This document shows positions 32,415-42,910 of a stretch of DNA of 64,000 bases, piece after piece. The notes under the pieces are model-generated. The model was not told where the DNA came from, did no database searches, and worked only from the letters and a program-made list of their open reading frames with translations. The stretch lies in assembly GCA_016618085.1 (NCBI GenBank), contig JABLTG010000028.1:1-64000 (forward strand). Direction: 5' to 3'. The stretch is from Neovahlkampfia damariscottae. Taxonomy: Eukaryota > Heterolobosea > Selenaionea > Neovahlkampfiida > Neovahlkampfiidae. The first letter of the stretch is position 1. Each line of letters begins with the position of its first letter. The position numbers were made by a program, and so were the translations under genes.

Positions 32415-33144
32415 TTATAATAAATCTGCAATGATAGTTTTCAAAGGAGCTTGTTCAGTTTTTTCAACTAAGTCAAATTCATTGACGAATAACATAAAAT
32501 GTTTAAAAGCGGTGTTTAAGTGTTCATCAATTCCAAGTTCAACAATTTCAACAAAATGTGAATAGTACAAATGAGCATAAACTCTGAACATTCTATTGAA
32601 AATTTTTTTCACCACATTTTTGAAATTTTTTGAAAATTTAGAAACGTCAGTTGGAAAAACTTCTGGATCATTTAATAATTGTTCAATCCAATCCATTAAA
32701 CATGCAACATACTTGGAAATTTGTTAAAAAAATAAACTTGGGTTTACTTCTGGAGCTGTAACTTGAGCAGCTTTTTTATATTTTATAGATTCTGGGTCTT
32801 TCCAAAGATAAATATATTTATCACCAGCACTCATTGCAGGACATGATTGTTCAGAACAAAATTCAGAAATACATCCATATAACAAATTTGTTGTTCCATA
32901 AAATTCAACAGCTTGTTTTTTTTTTTAATTTTTTTTTTTTTTTTACTATTCACAGCTAACCATTCATTTAAAGATTCTCCAGGTGGAAGTTTTACAGCCA
33001 AGGATAAATCTCCAGCGTCTAATGTGTCATAAGTTACTTTGATGTTTGTATTTCCTGTGAATTTTTTTTGTTTAAATGTTTTATTTCCACCACTATTTGA
33101 AAAAACTGTCAGTTGAAAAATTATTTTTACAGAAGTCCCAACAT
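32415..33144 (-). CDS. MOB1: MOB1 kinase activator
   Basis: Four exons from ATG 33144 (MLGLLFSNSGGNKTFKQKKF), with introns of about 25-36 bases. The joined protein carries the MOB hallmarks: SLNEWLAVN, YGTTNLLYGCISEFCSEQSCPAMSAG (zinc-site Cys), then IKYKKAAQVTAPEYVACLMDWIE and RVYAHLYYSHF...HLNTAFKHFMLFVNEF with the zinc-binding His pair. MOB1 binds and activates NDR/LATS kinases in the Hippo and mitotic-exit pathways. Length of about 200 residues fits. The upstream space with an ATTGG word is shared with the divergent exonuclease gene. Confidence 0.92.
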
Positions 33145-33194
33145 GTTTTACAAATGAAAAAATTTGGACAATAATAATTGGTCAACCGTTTTGA

Positions 33195-34411
33195 TTGGTT
33201 AAATACACCTCTAAAGAAACAACAACAAAAGTGATATCTGATAAAGAAGTAGTTTATTTTGATACTGACTGGAAGAAATTGGTTGAATCTGGAAAGTCGG
33301 ATGAGAAACCTCAAAAATTCAATTTCTTTTGTGTTTTAGATTTTGAAGCAACTTGTGACACAGAAAGAAAACTTGTTCCAGAAATTATTGAATTTCCAAC
33401 TGTATTAATTGATGCCAAGTCATTGGAAACGAAAACTATTTTCCATGAATACGTCAAACCATTCAACAATCCTCAACTCACAGATTTTTGCTCTGAACTC
33501 ACAGGAATACAACAAAAATGGGTTGATTCTAGCAAAACTTTGGATAAAGTCTTGGAAAATTTTGATGAATGGGCAAAAAAAGAGAAATTATTGGAAAAAG
33601 ATGTGAAATTTATATTCGTTACTTGTGGAGATTGGGATTTGAATGTAATGCTTCCTAAACAAACAAAATTAGAAAAATTAAAAGTACCAAGTTATTTTTC
33701 ATCTTGGATTAATATCAAACATGCATTTCGTGATTACTATAAAATCCCAAAATCCTTAGGAATGGCAGGAATGTTGGAATTGGCTGGAATCCCATTGGAC
33801 GGTCACCACCACTCTGGAATTGATGATTCAAAAAATATAGCGAAAATTTTAGTTAGATTGATTCAAGATGGGGCTGTTTTGGACATTACAAATTCATTAA
33901 AACCTCAAAAAAAAACACAATCAGAAAAATTTATCGAGGATCTAAATTGGAATATCTTAAAAAATGGAATTAAAATAACTATTTCACCAAGACCTTATGG
34001 AGAAATCATTAAAGTCATGAAGGATTTAGGATGCAACAGAATTAGTAATTTTCCATTTTTCTCATTTTTTTTCTTTTTTTAGTTTCTGTGATGAGTGGAG
34101 ACATGAAAGAAAATCCAGAAAAAATTGGAAAGATTGCAAATGATTTAAACTTGAAATGGAACCATATAAAGATGAAAAATAAATCATTGCAACTTGAAAA
34201 GTTTATGGAAAAGGAGATAAGAAATTTATTGGAAGATATGGAGAAAAATGAAGTCGTAGTTATTCATTGCCAAAATGGAATTGAAAAATCAGGCATCTTT
34301 CTTTATCATTTACTTTTGGGAATGGAAATGGATTCCACTGAATGTTTAGAAATCATAAAGTGTTGCAGTAATTCCTCATATCAATATTTACAACAATTAT
34401 TGACAAAATAA
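33195..34411 (+). CDS. ERI1-like DEDDh 3'-5' exonuclease fused to a phosphatase-like domain
   Basis: Exon 1 encodes an ERI1/3'hExo-type nuclease: VLDFEATCD (first D-x-E), FIFVTCGDWDLNVML (second Asp), then HHHSGIDDSKNIAKIL (His and last Asp), with the family helix LTDFCSELTGIQQ. A 38-base intron near 34043-34080 joins exon 2, which encodes a dual-specificity-phosphatase-like fold with VVVIHCQNGIEKSGIFLYHLL. Here the C-x5-R active-site Arg is Lys, so the phosphatase part is probably inactive or a phosphate-binding pseudoenzyme. ERI1 relatives trim histone mRNA ends, 5.8S rRNA and small RNAs. The 5' end is unresolved: the frame opens at 33195 with no ATG before the nuclease core, so a first exon or a base error is missing from my model. 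Confidence 0.75.
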
Positions 34412-34545
34412 GAGTGCACCATTGTTTGATGAATAAAAAAATACCATTGAAAGCTTGGTTCTTAAAAATATCAATACTTTTATTCCAACATAATTTCCGA
34501 TAAAATTTTAATTGCCATAAATCATTTGACTGTGGTAGAAGTTTG

Positions 34546-34552
34546 ACCAATC
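34546..34552 (+). promoter_or_regulatory. CCAAT box before a short Lys-rich gene
   Basis: CCAATCA lies about 12-18 bases before ATG 34564, supporting the short frame after it as a gene. Confidence 0.45.
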
Positions 34553-34563
34553 ACATACAGATC

Positions 34564-34707
34564 ATGGGAAAAAAAGCAATCAAGAAAAAAGAGAAAGAAT
34601 CAGAAAAATCAAAGACCAAAAAAGTCAAAAAATTGGAAAAACGCAAAAAGAAGCAAGAGAAAAAACAAGATTTCCATCGTATGGTCAAAGAAATCAAAGA
34701 AGAATAA
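34564..34707 (+). CDS. Very small Lys-rich protein (47 aa)
   Basis: A frame of 48 codons from ATG 34564 (MGKKAIKKKEKESEKSK) to TAA, ending DFHRMVKEIKEE. Half the residues are Lys or Glu, predicting a charged helix. It begins just after a CCAATCA box and has its own spacer on both sides, as do proven genes here. It resembles small nucleolar or ribosome-associated basic proteins, but no family is certain. A similar small basic gene lies at 43403-43603. Confidence 0.5.
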   Translation: MGKKAIKKKEKESEKSKTKKVKKLEKRKKKQEKKQDFHRMVKEIKEE

Positions 34708-34977
34708 ATTCTATTTTCACGCAGATTTCGAAATATGTAAAATGCTAAGAATATATTTGACCTTTTTATTGTCATTCCAGAACAAACATTCTCATTTCTA
34801 CAACAAAAACAAAAATTAATTCCTCTTTGTGCGTGGAATATATTCATCCATAAAAAGGACCCTCAATTACCCGCAAAGAGATAAATTTAAGAAATAAACA
34901 TCTCTTCATTAAATGTAACTGCATTACTTTTATGGTGATTTGCACCTTACAAAACATACTGATTGGTTGAAAATAAA
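34708..34977. other. Intergenic region
   Basis: No frame or RNA gene seen. The right end carries ATTGG at 34962-34966, 11 bases before the next start. Confidence 0.45.
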
Positions 34978-36661
34978 ATGCAAAAACCAAAGAGCTTGAC
35001 ACCAGAAGAAATAAAAAAAATTGAAAAAGTAACTTCAGGATGGAGAAATCAACCGAATGAATTCTCTTTTTATTTTAAAGATGAATTCATACAAGGAAAA
35101 CTCCCATACGATTTAAGAGGCACTTTTTCAAGAAATGGACCTGGTTTTTTGGAAGTTTACGGAACAAAATTAGTAAACAATAAAATATTATTTACAAAAT
35201 CAGAAACATCCAATTGACGGTGATGGATACATTTGCACAATCACCTTTGAAGGTTTTTTAAAAAAAAAATTTAAAAAAAAATAATAGATGGAAAAGTCGC
35301 ATTTAACAGCAAATTTGTAGATACTTATAGTCACAAAGAAGAAAAAAAAGCTCAAAGAATGCTTTATAATGGTAGAATCAATAAAAAAATTTTCTAAAAA
35401 AAATGTAGGTTCCATGGGAAGTCGAGCTCCAACAATTAAAAACGTGAAACCAAAAAAAAAATTTAGAGATCCAAGTCACACAAATGTAATAATTTGGGGT
35501 GGTAAAATGATTTCTTGTTTTGAATTTGATCTTCCAAATTCTTTAAATCCTCAAAATTTAATCACTTTAGGTAGAGATAATTTGAATGGTGGAATTTCAG
35601 AGATAAATAGATTATCAGCACATTTTAGATATGATTCAAAATATGATATTATATGTTCTGTTTCATTTCGACAAGGAATTTCATTCATGAATAAAAAGCC
35701 ATTAGTTCAATTTACTGAATTTGATCGTTCATGGAATGCTGTCAGAACCACAAGAGTTTCAATAGACGGATTAAATTATATTCATGATTTGTTATTGACA
35801 CCACATTATTATCTTGTTCATATGACACCGTTCGTAAAATTAGGAAAAGAAGAAATTAAAGACGTTCTAACTGGAAAAAAATTGCCAGGTGAACAAATGA
35901 AATATTACCCAGAAAATCCTTCTAAAATGGTATTAATTGAACGTAATATGCATAAACCTTTAAATGAAAATCCAAAAATTATTCAACTTGATGTTCAACC
36001 GTGTCACATTTATCATTTTGGGTTATGCAGAGAAATCCAAAAAGACAATGGTGAAACTGAAATCACTTTTAATGCTTGTTGTTTGCCAGTAGAATTCAAT
36101 ATGGAATGGAAAGATAAAATATTCTTATCTAATACAAATGATGCACCTGGAATTATGAATAATTTCAAAGTCACTCTTGGGAAAGAAAATAAATGTGAAG
36201 AATGGATTTCGAAATGTTTATCCAATGTATCTTGTGAATTTCCAACAACTCACCCATTTAGACATTGCACTCGTGAAAAAGATATAGAAACAAGATATAC
36301 CTATATTATGGCTGCAGAACCTGGTATTACCATTCCTTTCAAATGTATCATTAAATATGACATGAAAATGGACGAAATTCGTTTTTGGAAAGCAGAAGGA
36401 GTTGTAGGAGAGCCAATATTCGCACCTAAATTAGGATACTCAAGTTCAAAATATGGTGACGAAGATGATGGTTATGTGATTTGCCAACATTATGTTGTTG
36501 AAGAAGAAAGAGTTGAATTTTGTATATTGGATGCAAAGAAAATAGAAGATGGACCCATTTGTCGACTCAAATGTCCATATTTCATACCATATGGTTTTCA
36601 TGGAACTTGGTCACCTGATATTTATATTCATCATCAACCAACAATAAAATCAAAATTATAA
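34978..36661 (+). CDS. Carotenoid cleavage oxygenase (RPE65/CCD family)
   Basis: Four exons with three introns of about 33-36 bases between 35170 and 35408. Joined, residues near 65-90 read LRGTFSRNGPGF and then HPIDGDGYICTITFE, the family signature with the first iron-ligand His. Later parts include VSFRQGISFMN, YIHDLLLTPHYYLVHMTPF, CHIYHFG and HTWS-like HGTWSPDIYIHH, supplying further His ligands on the seven-bladed propeller. The enzyme class uses Fe(II) and oxygen to split carotenoids or stilbenes. The product, for example retinal, is not deducible. The start is ATG 34978 (MQKPKSLTPEEIKKIE). It converges on a P450 gene. Confidence 0.85.
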
Positions 36662-36710
36662 AGACTTTAACAACATAAATTCATTTATTCAAGTTGAAAT
36701 GTTAATTGTT

Positions 36711-38093
36711 TTAACTGTTTATTCTTGAAATTTTCATTTTAACATCACCATTTGGAGGTAAATAAGCAAATGATTGAAAATCATTATCAATTGATTTTTC
36801 TTCAACTAATTCACATTTGAAATGTTTCAACATCAATACAACAAAAAGTTTGATTTCATTAATTGCAAAATATCTTCCAGGACATAAATGAATACCTCCT
36901 CCATAAGGAATTTGTGAGTTTTTAACTTTTTCTGGGATTTTTCCTTTATATCTATTTGGATCATATTTTTTTGGATTTGGATACAATTCTGGATCTTGAT
37001 ACGAAACAGGGATCATAAAAACTCGATCCCCTTTTCTTAAGTTATATTTTTTAGCATTAACTTCAACAGTTGTATCTTCCATTGTTTGTCTTAATGAAAT
37101 GCCAACATTATGAAATCTATTTGCTTCAAGGTATGCTCCTTGAAGATTTTCCATTGAATTTATTGAATCTTCATAATGATCAATAGAGAATTTATCAGTT
37201 ATTTCAGCCATCACTTTTTCTTTAGTTTCTTGATCTCTCATTATTTCATAAAATGTCCAAAATGAAGCATTGATTGTATTTGTTTGTGAAGCATTTAACA
37301 TAGAAAATCCTACACTTGCTGTTTGTGATTTTGGAGCTTCTTCAGCGAGAACACCAACAAAGTCACATGCTTTTGTCAAATCCAATTGTTCAATTTTCTT
37401 TAAAATTCTTTTTCTAGCTTCGAACACATGATTTATCAAGAATCTTGGAAATCCATTTGCAACAAACTTTAAACTATCATCAAATGTGAAAAAATCTTTT
37501 TGTGTTGAATCAGAATCAAAGTCTTCTCCAAGCATTGATTTTGAACTTGCATAGTACAAAACGGTACGAATAAATGAATGTAGATCAACTACCAATTCTC
37601 CATCTATATTATGTTCTTCAAAATATTCATTCAATTTTTTCAAAGTAAGTCTTGCATATACTTTTGTCAATGCTTCTAATGATTCTCCTTGAAGATATTT
37701 AGATATGGACATTGAAGTTCCTCTTAATTTTTCAGGATCTAAATCTGAATCATCTACTACTTCACCATTCATCCTTTGAGACATTTCATGCATTAATGGA
37801 GTGAATGAAAATACTCTTGGTTTCTTTTGCATTGATGCGTATGAATTAACATCAGAGATGATGTGAATTCGTTTTCCAAATAAATGTACTGTAAATATAT
37901 TTCCATATTTTTCTGCGTTTTCTTTCACAAAAGGATAAATTCCTCCTGCTTTTGCGATATCTAAAGCTGCTCCAACCATTGGAATGAAACCTCTGATATA
38001 AACTGGTTCACCTTTTTTATTTGAGAATCCATTGAAGTATAAGAATGTGATAAGATAAACAACTATTGGAGTGAGGAGAAGAAGCCACCACAT
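36711..38093 (-). CDS. Cytochrome P450 (CYP7/CYP8-like clan)
   Basis: Single exon. I choose ATG 38093 (MWWLLLLTPIVVYLITFLYF), which makes an N-terminal membrane anchor; the frame upstream lacks an ATG and contains CCAAT boxes. Landmarks are GFIPMVGAALDIAK, the K-helix EANRFHNVGISLRQ (E-x-x-R), the meander YPNPKKYDPNRYKG, and the haem loop PYGGGIHLCPGRYFA with the axial Cys. The I-helix reads SMLNASQTNTINASFW and lacks the usual acid-Thr pair, as in CYP7/CYP8/CYP39 and prostacyclin-synthase relatives. So it may be a sterol or bile-acid-like hydroxylase or an isomerase. The tail-to-tail position with the carotenoid oxygenase is suggestive but unproven as a pathway. Confidence 0.88.
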   Translation of the reverse strand: MWWLLLLTPIVVYLITFLYFNGFSNKKGEPVYIRGFIPMVGAALDIAKAGGIYPFVKENAEKYGNIFTVHLFGKRIHIISDVNSYASMQKKPRVFSFTPLMHEMSQRMNGEVVDDSDLDPEKLRGTSMSISKYLQGESLEALTKVYARLTLKKLNEYFEEHNIDGELVVDLHSFIRTVLYYASSKSMLGEDFDSDSTQKDFFTFDDSLKFVANGFPRFLINHVFEARKRILKKIEQLDLTKACDFVGVLAEEAPKSQTASVGFSMLNASQTNTINASFWTFYEIMRDQETKEKVMAEITDKFSIDHYEDSINSMENLQGAYLEANRFHNVGISLRQTMEDTTVEVNAKKYNLRKGDRVFMIPVSYQDPELYPNPKKYDPNRYKGKIPEKVKNSQIPYGGGIHLCPGRYFAINEIKLFVVLMLKHFKCELVEEKSIDNDFQSFAYLPPNGDVKMKISRINS

Positions 38094-38342
38094 CAATTTT
38101 TTTTCTGATAGTAGCCAATCGGACTTTTTCTTTGTATTTACCCTATCCAATCAGATCTTTTTTTTGTTCACGATGGATCCACATCAATTTCTTGAATAAA
38201 ACATTGAGAAACAAGGGAATTCACCAGGACTTGTACTGAAATTTCCAAAAAATTAAATAGTAGAAACTGATTTTTACTAAAATATTGATTCAAAGAATTG
38301 GTTTGTTGAATTATCTCTGAAATCTGAACAAGATGATAGAAT

Positions 38343-38555
38343 TTATTCTTTTTTTAAATTTTCAAGGATTTTGTTTTTGGGTGTTTCATTTTTTTGCAAA
38401 GTTTCGTTCTGTGTCTCTCCTGTAAAATTTGTCATTTTTTTACAATTTGAACAATAATCAAAATGGAATTTTGCATTAGATGAGCTTTTTAATCGTTCAT
38501 GTTGACATTCAACACAATATGGATCAAAGGCCTTTGATGTTTGTTTTCCTTCCAT
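38343..38555 (-). CDS. Small zinc-ribbon protein (70 aa)
   Basis: From ATG 38555 (MEGKQTSKAFDPYCVECQHE). Two knuckles, CVEC near residue 15 and CSNCK near residue 37, are spaced as in a treble or ribbon zinc fold; the remaining 30 residues are polar and probably disordered. An ATTGG box lies about 15-20 bases upstream. Function unknown. Short ribbons of this kind are often subunits of transcription or ribosome complexes. Confidence 0.6.
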   Translation of the reverse strand: MEGKQTSKAFDPYCVECQHERLKSSSNAKFHFDYCSNCKKMTNFTGETQNETLQKNETPKNKILENLKKE

Positions 38556-38599
38556 CAAAATAATTGACCAATAACAACTTTTTTATTTTTAGATTTTTT

Positions 38600-39953
38600 T
38601 CACCAATCTGATTCTGTATCTGAATCTGAATCTGAACTGCTGGATGAATCTGATTCAGATGAGTTTCCAGGTAAAATATGGTGAAATTTGATGTTTTTGG
38701 TTTTCAGATTTTTCAAATATTTTACTCTGTTTCTTCCAAGTTCAACGAGGAATTTTTTATCGAGTTTTTCAATTTGATCATCTTTTAAAATTAAATCCAT
38801 ATGAACGTTCATGAAATAGATAAATATTTCATTCAATTTTTCAATTTTTTCAGGTTGGACATGTTGAAAATAGAAATCGATATAATTTTTAAGATTGATT
38901 GAATTTGAAATGTATTCTTCACATGTTTTTTGTAAATCATCTATTTTATAGTCAATTGAAATTTTGTACAATTCAATTACTTCTTTCAGTTCAATATTGG
39001 AAATTCTTGAAAATGTTAGAAGAAATCAACATCGATTACCGATCTGTGTAGACATATTCCAAGAATAAACGGAATGAATTCTCAGAGTATTTATTAATTT
39101 CCACAATTTCCTATGAATAATTGAGAAATTTCTTTTTCTTACTTGTTGAAAAATCAAATTTTCTGATTTGGAACTCAAAGCGATTTTATGAGCAAAAATA
39201 ATTGAATCTTGAATTTTGAATTGAATATCACTATATTTCTGATTAAACAATAATTTTGAAAAGATAGGATCAATATGTTCTTTATCTAATTTGACATTTT
39301 GAAAGTTCAATTTGGAAGTTTCAGAATCAGAAATGCTTCCATTGAAATGTATTCTTTGGATTTCAATGTAATCAATTGATGGATATTGAGGTGAAATGAA
39401 CAAAAATATTAAATATCTTCCTTTCAATGAATTACATTTTTTAAATTTAATTTTCATAATTCCATTAGATTTGAATTCAAAATACTACAAATTTAATCAA
39501 TTTTTCAACATACCACATCAGGTTTGTTTTCAATGTTTTTATCCAAAGAATTCCATTTTTCTTTTGTAAAATCAATATATTTTTCATATTTTTCGTATTT
39601 TGAAAATTCTTCATTTTCCAGGGGTGATGGTTTTTCATTTGTTGACCAAATAAATCTGTGAAAAAAGTAAAAAATAAAAATCTTCCAAACCCATTTTTTG
39701 GAGGTTGAACGGATTCAGAATCAATTTCAATCTTATTCAAATTAAAAAATTGATCATTTTTTAACTTTAAAATTAACAAAATATTTTTGTTTTTTTTTGA
39801 GTAATGATAGTTTGATGATTTAAGACAATTTTCAATTTGATAGTATGAATCATTTTGATAGTTACCACCATTATAGAATACAACTTCAAATTCTGAACTT
39901 AAATCATCATCACAAGGTTCTGGAATAACGTTTGCTCTTAGTTTTACCTCCAT
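38600..39953 (-). CDS. BTB/BACK protein with a discoidin-like N-terminus and Ser/Asp-rich tail
   Basis: Five exons, introns of about 30-36 bases (near 39659-39693, 39484-39513, 39113-39144 and 39006-39040). The start is ATG 39953 (MEVKLRANVIPEPCDDDL). The N-terminal 180 residues are beta-rich (YQIENCLKSSNYHYS, QPPKNGFIW), possibly a discoidin/F5-8-like fold. Then comes a BTB domain: LFNQKYSDIQFKIQD, FAHKIALSSKSENLIF, EINKYSENSFRLFLEYVYTD. It is followed by a BACK-like helical region and a C-terminal run of Ser and Asp (SDSSSSSDSDSDTESD), a likely CK2 target. BTB proteins often serve as Cullin-3 adaptors, so substrate recruitment is plausible. Function unproven. Confidence 0.7.
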
Positions 39954-40103
39954 GATGCAAATTAATTGGTTGAGAAATTTATTAAATGATTAACTAATTT
40001 AAGTACATTATTTCACTTATTTCTACTACTGACATTATATAATGACCAATGATGATCATTAAAATCGGAATTTTGAACCAATAAATTTTGAACCTTTTTC
40101 TCC

Positions 40104-41156
40104 ATGAGTTCAATTGAACTTCAAAAAGAAAGAGGTGATTTAAAAGAAAGAATAAAGAAAATTGATGAAAAAATTGAAAGCTTAAAATATTTCCAACAAA
40201 TAGAATGTTGGACAGCAAGTAAAATAAACAGAAAGGAATTTGAAAAAAAATATGAACCTGAAGTAGTAAGCCTTTTTAAAAAAGAAAAGGAAATTAGTGA
40301 TTACCTAAAAAATTACAAAAAAACTATGGGCAGAAGAGTTCACATCTCCCAATCCAAATATTTGTCTATAAGTTGTTTATTTAAAAAAACAAGTCAATGG
40401 TTAAACAATTACTCAAACGTTTACTGTTGACTGTGATTTATTAGATCATTATAAACAATTGGGTTTAGGAAAAAAACGAGAAGAAAAAAAGTTGATCATG
40501 AAAGAAGCTGAAAAAGAAACTGTGTTTTCAAAAAAAGAAAACAGCAGAAACTATCCTCTTGCTTTTTTAAGTGAATACACGTTAGTAATCCCACCTTGCA
40601 AAGTGGATTTTGGAATTATGGAGAATGATGAAAGCAAAAACAAAGAACAAAAGCATACTCGAAACGTTGGTGACAATTTTCAGCTAGATCCGACAGAATA
40701 TAAACTTATTCACAGTGAGCTCACTGAAGATATTTTTAAAGAATTAATTAAATGTATTGATCATTTGAAAAGTTTGATGGCGTCATTCGATCATATTACC
40801 TAAATACAAGATATGTGAAAGTTTTACAAACCAATGTTGAGAGTCATCACTTAAAATATATGAGTACAGAAAAACTGCAAGACTTTAAACATTCTGAGAG
40901 ATTATTCACATACAATATGAAAAGTACATTTGAAACATGGGCCAATTGGGAAAGTCTTGAAGAAATGAATATTTTCTTGATCTCTACTCATCCTTCCTGC
41001 AAAGTATGCATGGTTCACATGCAAAATTTTTTTTCTCAGTTGAAAGAAGAGAAAAAATTTAAATTGAATTTAACGGTGATATCCAGATTATTAGGGAACC
41101 AAGAACCAGAATTTACACATATTGAAAAAGAGATTAAATGGCTAAAACTTCTGTGA
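40104..41156 (+). pseudogene. Possible deaminase-fold gene, frame interrupted
   Basis: The first 90 residues from ATG 40104 form a charged coiled coil. Later parts contain EYKLIHSELTEDIF and then a block with HSERLF, a helix ending in W-x-x-W, a strand IFLIST, and HPSCKVCMVHMQNFF. A His-x-Glu followed about 45 residues later by P-x-C-x-x-C fits the zinc site of the cytidine-deaminase-like fold used by nucleic-acid and bacterial-toxin-derived deaminases. The match is from pattern only. The frame appears interrupted about twice. Whether those points are introns, sequence errors or true decay cannot be settled, so I treat it as possibly broken and do not itemise them. A stand-alone eukaryotic deaminase acquired from bacteria is one reading. 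Confidence 0.35.
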
Positions 41157-41211
41157 ATCTTTCTCAAATATTGGTGAAAGAAGAAAACTAAAATACATTT
41201 ATTTTGAATCA

Positions 41212-42179
41212 ATAAGATTTTGAATAGCTTTGCTTTTAATCCTACAAGTGTCAATTCCACCAAAACCACTATCATAAAATGATTTAATAATTCCAAAGAT
41301 TCCACTCGCACATTTTTATTTTTTGATGCCCTATTCAAAAAGCGAAAAGATTCAGCATACATTTTCAATTCATACAATTTAGAACCAATATAGAAAAGAC
41401 TTTCTTCATCATTTTGGTATAAAGCTTTCTTGAGAATTCTACTTTCTTCGTCAGAAAAAAAATAAGATTCCATTGATTTTTTTGAGCATTCTTCTATCCA
41501 TTCATTTATCCAACCTTTAGGTTTGATAATTTTTTTCGAAAAAGGTTCTGAAGTACACATAATGTAATCAATAGACTCACATTTTTCAAGTTGTTCCAAT
41601 TTTTCTTTTTTAATTTCCCCATTCAAAAACAAGATGAGATTCTTTGAGTCTTTAAATTCTTCTACATCGACTTTTTCTAATACTTCAATATTTTTAAACT
41701 CAAACAAAATGTGGTGTGCGCATGTCAAGCCAATCAGGTCTTTTGTTTCTTCAACAAAGAAATACTCAAATGAATTGTCATTTTCAAAATAGAAGTCCAG
41801 ATATATTGAAAGTTCATCGCTCTCTTCCACTTTATATGAACCACTAATTTCCAAACTTGAAGTACTTTGAACTTGAGATTCTTCTTCCCACTTTTGAAAA
41901 GAATTTTTTTAGTTCTTTTGTGAGTTCCTTGTACTTTGGGCTACTGAAGGAATTATAAAATTGAATTTTTCTAGATTTTATGTGATCTGATTTCTTTGAA
42001 AGCAAATTAAATAAAAGAATTTTTCCTCCATTTTTTTTTTTTTTGTTGGTAAAACTCAACAAACTCAGAAAAAACCTGATGAATATTAGCATCTTCAAAA
42101 CAGGAGTGATCTTTATGAATTTTAAGAAAATCCAAAAAAAAAAGTGCCTCTTCTTCAGTTGTTGATGTAGATGTGCTCA
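41212..42179 (-). CDS. TPR/Sel1-like helical protein, frame changes at A-runs
   Basis: Coding sense runs from ATG 42179 (MSTSTSTTEEEALFFLDFLK) to TAA near 41212 (product end NLIDSK), but in three frames. Changes fall at long A-runs: near 42040 (14 A), near 41905 (7 A) and near 41320. Homologous-looking sequence reads on across each, so homopolymer length errors are the simplest cause; recent decay is the other. The body has an acidic beta-rich segment (ELSIYLDFYFEN) and then TPR-like helices (SLFYIGSKLYELKMYAESFRFLNRA) ending FYDSGFGGIDTCRIKSKAI. No exact family recognised; soluble. Confidence 0.45.
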
Positions 42180-42910
42180 TTGGCGGATTTTATTTTTAAG
42201 AGTATTTTGTTAAAAATTATTTCTAAATAATCCAAAATTTAAACAAAATGCAAAAAAAAGTTTCGGGTCGTATTAAGAACAATGCTTTAATCATTTTAAC
42301 ATTCAAATTTAGAGTATTGTTCCTATTGAGCTAGAAACACTTAAATATTATTTTTTCTGATTTCGAATTTTATTTTTTGAGCTTCTTCAAGCATTTTACT
42401 TGTAAAGTTCTTATAATGAAAACAATTCACATCCAAAGTCCATTCTAGATTTTGGGGTTTTTTGTTATATTCCTAAAAACGCTCCAATAAATATCTGAAA
42501 ACTTATGTAATTTGTTTTTTAGATGTTGGTTGTTCAATTTGGAGTGCAGAGCGAAAAGTAAAGCAGTTTTTTCATTGGTCGAGAATTGACCAACTGTCCG
42601 ATTATATTACTCATTTCCTTTGTGAAAGGCAATGACAAATTGAGTAATTTTTTTTAGAAATATTCTCAATGTTTTTTAAGACAACCAACTTTTTGTGAAA
42701 TAAATCACTTGTTGTGAGTAACAGCATCTATTGTTTAAAAACATCACTTGTTGCCTAATTACATACTGTTGTAAATAACACTCCTTGTTGTCCAACATGA
42801 TGAATTGTCCAAGAGTCTTAAATAATACATAGTGATTATAGTTTCTTTGGGTTTAAGTATTTCTAGTCACTCAAAAACATTCGGATTTGGAGAAAATTAT
42901 TTTGGTCACG
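42180..42910. other. Longest gene-free stretch of the right half (about 730 bases)
   Basis: No supported gene or RNA. The right part has a loosely repeated word (CACTTGTTG near 42707 and 42744, with variants after it), hinting at a degenerate short repeat. ATTGG occurs near 42576. Confidence 0.45.

Noticed and set aside
34551-34847. Minus-strand Phe/Ser-rich frame
   Set aside because: It overlaps and mirrors the Lys-rich small gene on the plus strand.
39932-40110. Transfer-RNA-like hairpins in the spacer between the BTB gene and the next gene
   Set aside because: Only short AT-rich stems; no T-loop or anticodon arrangement could be fitted.
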